Assembly: GCA_032252755.1 (NCBI GenBank)
Contig: JAVUPY010000081.1
Location: forward strand, 1-57,500
Source: Terriglobia bacterium
GTDB taxonomy: Bacteria > Acidobacteriota > Terriglobia > Terriglobales > Acidobacteriaceae
Length of the DNA stretch: 57,500 bases
Direction: 5' to 3'
Shown here: positions 1 to 8,082 of the stretch, one piece after another
Layout: the number at the start of each line of letters is the position of its first letter
Numbering within the stretch: position 1 is the first letter of the stretch
Position numbers and translations under genes: made by a program
Notes under the pieces: model-generated
Databases searched by the model: none
Seen by the model: only the letters and a program-made list of their open reading frames with translations
Told to the model about the DNA's origin: nothing

Positions 1-72
1 CTCGCCCGTAGAGGTATCGAGCACACGATAGTCATATGCCTTCAACCGGATTCGAATCCTCTGTCCTACCAT
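1..72 (-). CDS. rpsJ: Ribosomal protein S10, N-terminal fragment (cut by window edge)
   Basis: Reading leftward from the ATG at 72-70 gives 24 codons that match the start of S10, including the hallmark stretch RIRIRLKAYDYRVLD; the rest lies beyond position 1. S10 is a small-subunit protein that also acts with NusB in transcription antitermination (family knowledge). A good ribosome binding site (AGAAGGAAG) lies just upstream. It follows tuf with a 58-base gap, the classic end-of-str / start-of-S10 operon junction. I first suspected a tRNA fragment because of a TTCGAAT string, but the T-stem does not pair and the reading frame explains the sequence. Confidence 0.93.
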   Translation of the reverse strand, partial: MVGQRIRIRLKAYDYRVLDTSTGE

Positions 73-84
73 GATCTTCCTTCT

Positions 85-120
85 AGGGATCAGGTCCCAG
101 AAAACTGGCCCCTGATCCCT
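85..120 (-). promoter_or_regulatory. Perfect hairpin between tuf and rpsJ
   Basis: Two 10-base arms (AGGGATCAGG at 85-94, CCTGATCCCT at 111-120) are exactly complementary. Inside the loop CCAG (97-100) and CTGG (105-108) can also pair around AAAA. No T-run follows on the minus strand, so it is not a standard intrinsic terminator. It may be an attenuator, a processing site or an mRNA stabiliser between tuf and the S10 operon. Confidence 0.6.
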
Positions 121-130
121 GACCTCTTAC

Positions 131-1318
<1,188 letters not shown>

Positions 1319-1392
1319 GCGCTATCAGTCCCTTTCGTTAGACTTTTTGTATCGCCCCGGTCGCGCCGCAAGCGCTGCACCCGCGGGCCGCC

Positions 1393-1701
1393 TCAGTAAT
1401 ACGCGTAAGCCCTGAAATACCTTTGCCGCAGCTCCTGCGGCACCTTTTCCACCAGGCGCAGGTAGCGCTCGCGCGTCAATGCCTGGTCTGAAACCGGCAG
1501 TTCTCCATAAAGCGCCACAGCTTCCTTGCCCAGGAACCCGCGCTTCAGCACCGCCTCAAAGTCACGAATCCGCAGCTTGGCCCTGGTCACGCGATCCAGG
1601 AGGACCTCCAAGTCGCGCGCGTCGAAGGCAGCATCGATCCGCATATGAAGCTGCGCGTATCCTTGCTCGTCCTGTACGGCTATCGCCGCCTGCTCAAACA
1701 T
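1393..1701 (-). CDS. Small unknown protein upstream of tuf
   Basis: 102 residues starting MFEQAAIAVQDEQGYAQ and ending in an aromatic tail (RYFRAYAYY). It is mostly charged and helix-prone (many Arg, Glu, Leu), with no signal peptide or membrane segment, so it is probably cytoplasmic. I do not recognise a family. A purine-rich stretch (GAGGACACGG) precedes the ATG. It lies 55 bases after tRNA-Gly and 74 bases before tuf on the same strand, so it is presumably co-transcribed with both; a translation- or RNA-related role is only a guess from context. Frame integrity and the ribosome binding site support a real gene. Confidence 0.7.
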   Translation of the reverse strand: MFEQAAIAVQDEQGYAQLHMRIDAAFDARDLEVLLDRVTRAKLRIRDFEAVLKRGFLGKEAVALYGELPVSDQALTRERYLRLVEKVPQELRQRYFRAYAYY

Positions 1702-1755
1702 TGTTCCGTGTCCTCGTTCGTGTCCTTACTCAGCCCCACCGCGTTTCTTAAAGCC

Positions 1756-1830
1756 TGGAGCGGGAGACGGGGCTCGAACCCGCGACCAACAGCTTGGAAG
1801 GCTGTGACTCTACCACTGAGTTACTCCCGC
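1756..1830 (-). tRNA. tRNA-Gly (anticodon TCC)
   Basis: The minus strand folds as a cloverleaf: acceptor GCGGGAG pairs with CTCCCGC, the anticodon loop CTTCCAA carries TCC, and the T-loop reads TTCGAGC. The 3' CCA is encoded (1756-1758). It starts only 4 bases after the stop codon of the small membrane protein gene, so the mRNA end and the tRNA 5' leader are almost the same sequence and RNase P cleavage must separate them. Confidence 0.97.
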
Positions 1831-1834
1831 CCAC

Positions 1835-2056
1835 TTACTCCCGATCGTCTTCCTGCTCTAACTTCGCCCGGGCCTGTTCTTTCCAGTGGTGCAGCAGCGT
1901 CAGTGCCGCGAAAGCTGCCATCAGCGTGACCACGAAATCACGTGGACTCAACTGAATGTTGCCACCGAAGAACGCGATCTTCTCTGCCGAAAGCGTGAAC
2001 CATGCCAGTGTTGCGACTGCTGCGTACGCTATGAGTGCCGTCAGAAGGCGATTCAT
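1835..2056 (-). CDS. Small membrane protein wedged between tRNA-Tyr and tRNA-Gly
   Basis: 73 residues from MNRLLTALIAYAAVATLAWF. Two hydrophobic segments are visible (about residues 3-20 and 38-53), followed by a charged tail ending KLEQEDDRE, which suggests a two-pass inner-membrane protein. The frame stays open upstream to 2104, but that part lies inside tRNA-Tyr, so I chose the internal ATG at 2056, 9 bases after the encoded CCA of tRNA-Tyr. AGG, 8-10 bases before the ATG, starts with the last A of that CCA. The family is not recognised. SecE is also small and lies near tuf in many bacteria, but the SecE motif is not seen here. Confidence 0.72.
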   Translation of the reverse strand: MNRLLTALIAYAAVATLAWFTLSAEKIAFFGGNIQLSPRDFVVTLMAAFAALTLLHHWKEQARAKLEQEDDRE

Positions 2057-2065
2057 TTCTAAACC

Positions 2066-2154
2066 TGGTGCACAGGGGTGGATTCGAACCACCGAACGCC
2101 GCAAGGGCGGACAGATTTACAGTCTGTTGGCTTTAACCGCTCACCCACCTGTGC
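2066..2154 (-). tRNA. tRNA-Tyr (anticodon GTA)
   Basis: The cloverleaf on the minus strand has acceptor GCACAGG with CCTGTGC, an anticodon loop CTGTAAA containing GTA, a long variable arm as expected for tRNA-Tyr (CGCCCTTGCGGCG region), and T-loop TTCGAAT. Discriminator A is at 2069 and CCA is encoded (2066-2068). It is followed at once by the small membrane protein gene. Confidence 0.97.
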
Positions 2155-2439
2155 ACGACGAACGCACAACGGTTACTGCCTCACCTTCTCGCAAAAGACG
2201 CGAGAACGGTAGGCACAAACTCGTGTGCGGCCGTGAACCAACCTGCTATCAAAGATCCGCTGTGCGCCTTTGCGTCGCAACGGGGGCGGAAAAACCGGCG
2301 CGTGCGAACATACTTCCGCACACTCGGGAACTGCTACGATCCGGAGAAGCTCTGTGGAGTGTGTTCTCTTGAAGAGCCGCGCGCTGTTTCTGGGATCAAG
2401 CACCTGATAGCGCCCGCCTGCGCAACCAGGGATTCATCT

Positions 2440-2515
2440 TGGAGCTGGCGAAGGGATTTGAACCCCCGACCCTCTGATTACAAATCAGATGCTCTACCAG
2501 CTGAGCTACGCCAGC
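2440..2515 (-). tRNA. tRNA-Thr (anticodon TGT)
   Basis: The cloverleaf on the minus strand has acceptor GCTGGCG with CGCCAGC, anticodon loop TTTGTAA and T-loop TTCAAAT, with encoded CCA at 2440-2442. It is the first recognisable gene of the tRNA-tuf transcription unit. The 285 bases between it and tRNA-Tyr hold no gene that I can support. Confidence 0.97.
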
Positions 2516-2901
2516 ACTGCCGGAACTTGTCTGCTTTCGCAGCCAGGGTTCCGAATATCTCCCAGCGTCCGGGACAAAGATAAAAGGTTAGCACACAAGC
2601 ACTTCCACCCGCAACCGAGCTGGATCCCACAGCCGGGTTACAGGCGCCCATACCTTACCGTCGACGCGAAAGGTGCTCGCGTGTCCCGTTGGCGTTGATT
2701 TCGCTGCCGCCTCGACTCGCTTACTCCCACGGATTAACGCGGGATTCCAGCGGGAGCACCCCTACGAGATGCTATGATGCGGCACCACGGGAGATTTTAC
2801 CCGAAAACGCAGGAGTTTGGCGAATTCGGTTGCGAATGGTCCCGCCCTGTCGCCAACAATGGGCGAAAAGGGTAGGGCACAATAATCTTCTGTTCCCCAT
2901 T
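2516..2901. other. Intergenic region between divergent tRNA operon and 2902 gene
   Basis: About 386 bases between the divergent tRNA-Thr and the gene starting at 2902. The promoters of both units must lie here, but I see no -35/-10 pair clear enough to annotate. Open frames across it have no ribosome binding site or recognisable product, and one merely extends the 2902 gene upstream. Confidence 0.5.
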
Positions 2902-3999
2902 ATGAGGTCCCGAAGACGGAATCTGGTAATTGTGATCACGGCGGTGGTTGTCGTCGCCACCGCCATCGGTATTGCGGTTTACCTGAGAAAACGCGCCGCC
3001 CCCGAACCTGCCCGACTGCTTCCTGATTCTGACGCGGTTCTCTACTTCAACCTGAAGACCGTTCGCCGGCTGACAAATTTTGGGTCAACGCCGGTGGTGC
3101 AGCGCGAGCCCGAGTACGAAGACTTCGTGCGCGCGACGGGATTCCAGTTTGAGCGAGATCTCAACGAGGCCGCATTCGCCGTGCATATCATGCGTCGTCC
3201 GCCGGCGAAGCCGGGGCTCCCGGCGACAACCGAGCCGCGATATTCAGAAGTGTTTGTTGGGAAGTTTGATAGCCAGAAGCTTTCGGCTTATCTGCGGAAG
3301 CTGAGCAAGAGCGTCGATCAATATCGCGATACGGACATTTACAACATTCCGGTCGAGGATCGGACGGTGAGGATAGCGATTCTGGATGTTGATTCGGTAG
3401 CGGGATCAAACGTCGATGATCCCAAGGTGATTCGCGGAATCATCGATCGGTCGCGGTCGGCGGCGATGCCGTTCTCCGGACCGCCGCTGGTTTCACGGTA
3501 CTACCACGATATTCCGATCGGCAGCCTGGTTTGGGCGGTAGCGAAAATACCTGCGGCCCCAAAGGATCCACGGGCCGCGCGCGCATTCACGCTGCCAGGC
3601 GGAATCGATATCCTCATTCCGTCGGAAAGCACGATGGTTGCCTGGGTGCGGTATCTCGGGAGTATTCACTTTCGGGCGGATTTCTACACCGCAACCAACG
3701 ATGACGCGAAGCATTTTGTCGACCAGGCATCGGGTTTTCTTACGCTGTTCAAGTCGATCGAGTTGAACGCGCAACCAGGACAGAACGAGGCGGAATTCAA
3801 GTCGGCGCTGGATAGCTTGCAGGTAAAGCAAGATGGCTCCAAAGCGATTTTGAGCGCGAATATTCCAACAGGATTTTTCAAGAAAATGCTGGAAGAACCG
3901 CCGGTGGATGTGACGGGAGCGCAACAGGAGACTCCGGCACAGCCATCAGTAACCGCTCCGCCGGCAAAGAAGAAAGCGCCTGCCAACAACAGACACTGA
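2902..3999 (+). CDS. Membrane-anchored protein of unknown function
   Basis: 365 residues from the ATG at 2902. The frame is open further upstream, but the product then lacks sense, while the chosen start gives a basic N-terminus (MRSRRRN) followed at once by one hydrophobic segment (residues 8-28). The remaining ~335 residues look extracytoplasmic and soluble, with the feature 'LLPDSDAVLYFNLKTVRRL', and end in a Pro/Ala/Lys-rich tail. Proteins with this 'value as a resource held to zero' layout occur in acidobacteria, but I cannot name a family or function. It stands alone, convergent with the M23 peptidase gene. Confidence 0.75.
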   Translation: MRSRRRNLVIVITAVVVVATAIGIAVYLRKRAAPEPARLLPDSDAVLYFNLKTVRRLTNFGSTPVVQREPEYEDFVRATGFQFERDLNEAAFAVHIMRRPPAKPGLPATTEPRYSEVFVGKFDSQKLSAYLRKLSKSVDQYRDTDIYNIPVEDRTVRIAILDVDSVAGSNVDDPKVIRGIIDRSRSAAMPFSGPPLVSRYYHDIPIGSLVWAVAKIPAAPKDPRAARAFTLPGGIDILIPSESTMVAWVRYLGSIHFRADFYTATNDDAKHFVDQASGFLTLFKSIELNAQPGQNEAEFKSALDSLQVKQDGSKAILSANIPTGFFKKMLEEPPVDVTGAQQETPAQPSVTAPPAKKKAPANNRH

Positions 4000-4058
4000 T
4001 TGCAAAAAAACCTTCCTAATTTCCGTTATTCAGATCAATGGCAGGAAAGACCGCTCAA

Positions 4059-4976
4059 TTAGTTGCCGGAGACGGAATTATCGAAGTGGTCGGCGTGTGC
4101 GAGCGTGGTGCGCAGGTACTTGTAGGGGTTCACCGGGGTGTTGTTGATGCGGACTTCGTAGTGCAGGTGGGGGCTGGTAACGCGGCCGCTGGCGCCCACA
4201 TAGCCGATGATGTCCCCGCGATGAACCTGCTGTCCGACAGTGACGTTGAATGCGGACATGTGGCCATAGCGTGTCTGGATGCCGTGGCCGTGGTCGATCA
4301 TCACCAGGCGGCCATACCCGCTCATGAAATCAGCGAAGGTGACAATACCGTCGGCCGGGGCAATGATGGGATGGCCATACGGCGACGAGATATCGACGCC
4401 GGAGTGGAACGCGCCCTCACCGTTAAAGGGATCGATGCGTTCGCCGAACGAACTGGTCACGCGGCCTTCGACCGGCCATAAGGTGGGAGCAGCCGCGGCG
4501 CGGACCCAGTCGGCGAGCGATGCCATATGGTTCGGACCCATTCCGATGCCTGCGGTTGCAACGCCCGACAGCGCCGAAGTTCGAAGCGCATAGAGTTGAT
4601 CCAGGGTTTCGGTGTATTGCTCAGGCTGGACATCCTGGGCCGTGGGGGTCAACTTGCTGTCGGTCTTGAGACCGTAGAGGGATGAAACTTCGCTGGCGAT
4701 GGAACCGAGCGAAGCGACCTGTATTTCCTTTTCCTTGTTGACTTGTTCGAGCTTGGAATAACTCTTCTTGAGCTGATCTTTCTCGGTGCGGAGCTGGTTG
4801 AAGTGGGCGGTCTTGATCAGCATCCGGGTGTAGGAGCCTGCCATTCCCGTGATGGTCATCATGCCAATAACGGCTCCCGCGAGGAAGACGTACATGTAAT
4901 GCATGGGAATGGGAATCTTACGGAGCTGACCTTCCGCGTCCCGCGCCACGAATAGGATGTAGAAGCGTTTCCGCAA
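4059..4976 (-). CDS. Membrane-anchored M23 (LytM-type) peptidase with coiled coil
   Basis: 305 residues. A TTG start at 4976 gives MRKRFYILF; GGAG lies 9 bases upstream. One transmembrane helix (about 29-47) is followed by a charged coiled coil (about 55-100) and a C-terminal M23 domain. Its zinc ligands are visible: H191 and D195 in HSGVD, H239 in YGHM and H272 in HLHYE. M23 enzymes cut peptidoglycan cross-links or, when inactive, activate amidases (as EnvC does). Here all ligands are kept, so activity is likely. The coiled-coil-plus-M23 layout resembles MepM/EnvC-type cell-wall remodelling factors. It is monocistronic as far as I can see. Confidence 0.9.
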   Translation of the reverse strand: MRKRFYILFVARDAEGQLRKIPIPMHYMYVFLAGAVIGMMTITGMAGSYTRMLIKTAHFNQLRTEKDQLKKSYSKLEQVNKEKEIQVASLGSIASEVSSLYGLKTDSKLTPTAQDVQPEQYTETLDQLYALRTSALSGVATAGIGMGPNHMASLADWVRAAAAPTLWPVEGRVTSSFGERIDPFNGEGAFHSGVDISSPYGHPIIAPADGIVTFADFMSGYGRLVMIDHGHGIQTRYGHMSAFNVTVGQQVHRGDIIGYVGASGRVTSPHLHYEVRINNTPVNPYKYLRTTLAHADHFDNSVSGN

Positions 4977-5558
4977 AAGCTATCGCTCCACCCTCAAGAA
5001 TTTCCTCCTCTGCCGCTTCGTTTAACTTACGAAGGCGACCAAGCACCCGTGTGGGGGCAACCGGAGGCCGAATCGATCCGGGCGATAGAGCTCGAATGGC
5101 TCGAGCTGAGTACCTCAGACTGCAGCGACTCTCGAAACCGCCGCCCGGAGCAGTACCGCAAATTCCCGCAAACCTTAACAGGCGCAAAATGGGCCTGTCA
5201 ACCAAACTGGGTAATCGAAGGGGCTAAACCAGTAGTACCAGTGTCGTGGCAGAATCCTATTCTTCGAGACACGAACAAACACGCAAGTCTCTGATGAGAA
5301 ACGAAAAAGCGCTAGGGATAAGGGTTTCCGCAAAATGCGATTTAGCAAACTGCATTTGTAAAGGGTGATTGGCGCGAGAGATTTGCGCGTTCTCTTCGCC
5401 CCCAAAAATTCCAGAGTAGCCTAAATTTACCTGCCTCAGATATTGTGCAGTCGGGGGTTCGCAGGTGCCAATATCCCGATTGTCGGTTGCAGCGATGGAA
5501 AGCTCCGTTTCTTTCGAGTCCCTTCCCTCTTTTCTCGCTGTTCTCTATAGTGTCTTCC
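4977..5558. other. 582-base intergenic region
   Basis: This lies between the divergent M23 peptidase gene and thiL. Open frames here are uninterrupted only by chance: they lack ribosome binding sites and recognisable protein sequence. AT-rich patches around 5270-5375 could hold promoters, but I cannot place one with confidence. Confidence 0.5.
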
Positions 5559-6593
5559 GTGCCGCTTAGCGAATTGCAACTCATCGCGAAAATCCGAAGA
5601 CAGGCTAAGACTGGAACCCGGGCTGCGGGTGCGCGAATTACGAAGACGATTGGCGACGACTGCGCCGTGCTGGAAATCGCGGCCGGAAACGAAACTCTGG
5701 TTACTACCGATTTTTCTCTGGAAGGCATCCACTTCAGACGCGACTTGCACTCGGCGCATGTGGTCGGGCACCGCTGCCTGGCTCGCGGGCTGAGCGATAT
5801 CGCGGCGATGGGTGGCGAGCCCACTGCGGCTTTCCTTTCCCTGGCGCTGCCGGAGGACTTGCCGCAGAAGTGGGTAGATGAGTTCTTGGACGGGTTCCTG
5901 GGGTTGGCGCGGGAGTTCGGCGTGACGCTGGCCGGGGGCGACATCGCACAGTCGCCCGGCGGCGTGCTGGCGGACATCATGGTAGTGGGCACGTTGCCGC
6001 GTGGGGAGGCAATCATGCGCTCGGGGGCAAAACCCGGCGACCATCTTTACATCACCGGAGAACTGGGTGCGGCTTCGGCGATGCTGGAGAGAATGTTTGC
6101 GAATCCAAAGAAACGCTACCGGGCTTCGGACAGCCCCGCACATTTTGTTCCGCAGCCGCAGATTAAGATCGGCCGTTACCTGCGCGACAAGAAGATTGCC
6201 TCGGCCATGATCGATATCTCGGACGGGCTTTCGACCGACCTGACCCACCTCTGTGACGAGAGCGGCGTGCGCGCCGAGGTGCAGGAAGAGGCGATTCCGG
6301 TGGCCTCGATCGGCAAGCACGAGGTCTCTCTCGAAAATGCGCTGCACGGCGGCGACGAATATCAATTGCTGTTTACGGCTCCGCCGAACAAACGGGTTCC
6401 GGCGGAGATCGCCGGTGTTCCGATCAGCCAGATCGGGTATATCGAGGCACCGCAGAAGCATTTGCCGAAAATCCTGCTGTTCGAGGGCAACGACGCGGAA
6501 CTGGGAGTTGAACTGAGGCCGAAGGGGTGGGAACACTTCTCCGAAGGCAAAGGGCAGAGGGAAAAGGGCAGAGCGAAAACCAAGAGAATCTGA
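5559..6593 (+). CDS. thiL: Thiamine-monophosphate kinase
   Basis: About 344 residues. ThiL phosphorylates thiamine monophosphate to thiamine pyrophosphate in the cytoplasm. It has the family's PurM-like layout: GDDCAVLE near the N-terminus (Mg/ATP site), TTDFSLEGIHF, SDIAAMGG, AGGDI and, later, ISDGLSTDL. I chose the GTG at 5559 (VPLSELQLIAKI) because the ThiL fold begins there; an in-frame GTG at 5550 is possible. The last ~18 residues are Lys/Arg/Gly/Gln-rich and are encoded by an A/G word repeat (from about 6541) that continues past the stop, so the natural C-terminus was probably extended by the repeat. Confidence 0.93.
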   Translation: MPLSELQLIAKIRRQAKTGTRAAGARITKTIGDDCAVLEIAAGNETLVTTDFSLEGIHFRRDLHSAHVVGHRCLARGLSDIAAMGGEPTAAFLSLALPEDLPQKWVDEFLDGFLGLAREFGVTLAGGDIAQSPGGVLADIMVVGTLPRGEAIMRSGAKPGDHLYITGELGAASAMLERMFANPKKRYRASDSPAHFVPQPQIKIGRYLRDKKIASAMIDISDGLSTDLTHLCDESGVRAEVQEEAIPVASIGKHEVSLENALHGGDEYQLLFTAPPNKRVPAEIAGVPISQIGYIEAPQKHLPKILLFEGNDAELGVELRPKGWEHFSEGKGQREKGRAKTKRI

Positions 6594-6632
6594 GGTCTTT
6601 CCTTTGCACTTTGACTTTCTTGGGCCTTTTCC
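6541..6632. repeat. Word-repeat inverted element at the 3' end of thiL
   Basis: The left arm (6541-6575) is built from variants of GGCAAAGG/GGCAGAGGG/AAAAGGGCAGAG. The right arm (6594-6632) carries the loosely complementary CTTTCCTTTGCACTTTGACT and CTTGGGCCTTTTCC. The left arm is inside the thiL reading frame. It is one of several intergenic elements in this window made of a short word repeated with variation. Confidence 0.55.
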
Positions 6633-6719
6633 ACAAGTTCTCTTCTTCTCCACACGATCTCCACACCTGACTGTGGCTTGCCACTTGCTACTCGGCGCCG
6701 CTTGGCGCACGATTCTTTC

Positions 6720-7538
6720 ATGCATGAACCACAGGCGACAGCAGTAGACTCCACGCGTGCGACCTGCCCCGTGTGCGGCGGCAGCGGCTTCAGGATGGTC
6801 GAAACGAAGGACTCGAAGGGGCGGCCGATTCAGCGGGCAGCCAAGTGCGAATGCCAGGTACGACAACATTCCCAGCGGCTGCTGAAAATCGCCAATATTC
6901 CCGACCGGTATGAGCACTGCGAATTGTCGAACTTCGAGGCCGATCCTTGCGGGAAATCTTCGGCTTCGTTGGCCAATGCGAAATTAGCGGCTGGACGGTT
7001 TGTCGAGGAATATCCGGTGGAGCGCGATGGATTGCTGCTAATAGGGCCGATCGGGACAGGCAAGACGCACCTGGCGGTGGGGATCATCAAGGAACTGATG
7101 GCGCAAAAAGGCGCACGCTGCTTGTTCTACGACTATCGTGAGCTTCTGAAGGAAATCCAGAATTCCTACAATGCTTCGGTGCAGACGACCGAGATGGAGG
7201 TGCTGCGGCCGGTGTTTGAGGCTGAGGTGCTGGTTCTGGACGAACTGGGCGCAGTGAAGCCGACCGAGTGGGTGTGGGATACGGTGTCGCACATTTTGAA
7301 TACACGCTATAACGACAAGCGCACAACGATTATCACTACGAACTACCGTGACCTGCCGCCGGGCGGAAGCGATGGCGAGCCGGGAAGATACTCTGCGGTG
7401 TCGAAGGCGACGCGAGAGGAAACGCTTGGGGACCGGATTGGGGAGCGTATGCGGTCGAGGTTGCACGAGATGTGCCGCGTGGTGAAGATCGACGGCGACG
7501 ACTTCCGGTTGAAATACAGGAGCGCGAGTTTCCGCTGA
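6720..7538 (+). CDS. DnaC/IstB-type AAA+ ATPase with N-terminal zinc ribbon
   Basis: 272 residues. An N-terminal four-cysteine ribbon (C16-x2-C19 ... C43-x-C45) precedes an AAA+ ATPase with Walker A GPIGTGKT (109-116), Walker B VLVLDELGA and sensor TTNY. This is the DnaC/DnaI helicase-loader or IstB group; the zinc ribbon and the absence of a transposase beside it favour a chromosomal helicase-loader-like protein over IstB of an insertion sequence. The start ATG at 6720 is one of two overlapping ATGs; upstream codons give no sensible protein. Its stop overlaps the next ATG (TGATG), so the two are translationally coupled. Confidence 0.85.
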   Translation: MHEPQATAVDSTRATCPVCGGSGFRMVETKDSKGRPIQRAAKCECQVRQHSQRLLKIANIPDRYEHCELSNFEADPCGKSSASLANAKLAAGRFVEEYPVERDGLLLIGPIGTGKTHLAVGIIKELMAQKGARCLFYDYRELLKEIQNSYNASVQTTEMEVLRPVFEAEVLVLDELGAVKPTEWVWDTVSHILNTRYNDKRTTIITTNYRDLPPGGSDGEPGRYSAVSKATREETLGDRIGERMRSRLHEMCRVVKIDGDDFRLKYRSASFR

Positions 7539-7960
7539 TGGCTGACGATCAACCAAGTTCGGGAGGTCCTGCCACGCGCCGGAAACTCCCGCGTCGACAG
7601 AGCAGCATGGGGCTGAAATTGATGCCGGAGGCGATCGCCGAAGAGTTCGGGCCAGCGCCACCGCCGCGTCGAGAAACGAGACTGGTTCGATTCTTTATCT
7701 TCCTTCCCTTATTCCTCGGTGCGGTGGCGACGTTACTGTTCTATCTGCAAGGTGGGAAGTTCGGAGCAGGAAAGCTGCACTACGATGTGTGGATTCAGCG
7801 GCTACTGCTGCCCGGCGACTTGATCAGCTCGGAATTTCCGGCCACAGGGTTTCCTGTACTCGACTTCATTTGGATTCCGGCGGTGATCAATTCCTTCATC
7901 TTCGGCTGCCTCGCGCTGTCGATCCAGTTGCTGCGGAAGCATCAGAAGGTGTCGGTGTAG
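7538..7960 (+). CDS. Two-pass membrane protein of unknown function, coupled to the DnaC-like gene
   Basis: 140 residues from the ATG at 7538, overlapping the upstream stop by one base. The N-terminal ~45 residues are basic and Pro-rich (likely cytoplasmic). Hydrophobic segments follow at about 50-68 and 108-128, with a polar loop between them and a short basic tail (LRKHQKVSV). I do not recognise the family. The tight overlap suggests co-expression with the ATPase, though a membrane partner for a helicase loader would be unexpected, so a functional link is unproven. Confidence 0.75.
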   Translation: MADDQPSSGGPATRRKLPRRQSSMGLKLMPEAIAEEFGPAPPPRRETRLVRFFIFLPLFLGAVATLLFYLQGGKFGAGKLHYDVWIQRLLLPGDLISSEFPATGFPVLDFIWIPAVINSFIFGCLALSIQLLRKHQKVSV

Positions 7961-7962
7961 AA

Positions 7963-8078
7963 AGGCGGTTCTCTGTTCCCGGTTCTCAGTTCCCAGTTGT
8001 TCTCCGCTCTTGGAAAAGGCTGCAGCTCACCTGCCCACTTTTGCCGTTTTTACCTTTGCCGTTTTGCCGTTAAGCTTT
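7963..8078. repeat. Two runs of word repeats before the UvrC-like gene
   Basis: First run (about 7967-8005): variants of GGTTCTC(A/T)GTTCCC. Second run (about 8037-8075): variants of TTTTGCCG/TTTGCCG, ending 5 bases from the GTG start. Neither run codes for protein. The first word also appears in reverse complement in front of ddl near 25119-25137 (GGAAACTGGGAACTG). Confidence 0.6.
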
Positions 8079-8082
8079 AGGG

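Noticed and set aside
1-72. Possible tRNA fragment (TTCGAAT and a terminal CCA)
   Set aside because: The T-stem does not pair on either strand, and the minus strand reads cleanly as the start of ribosomal protein S10.
4038-4481. Plus-strand frame opposite the M23 peptidase
   Set aside because: Shadow frame; no ribosome binding site, and the minus-strand M23 domain with its zinc ligands is convincing.
6720-7538. Insertion sequence IstB protein (IS21 type)
   Set aside because: No IstA transposase or terminal inverted repeats adjoin it, and it carries a zinc ribbon.
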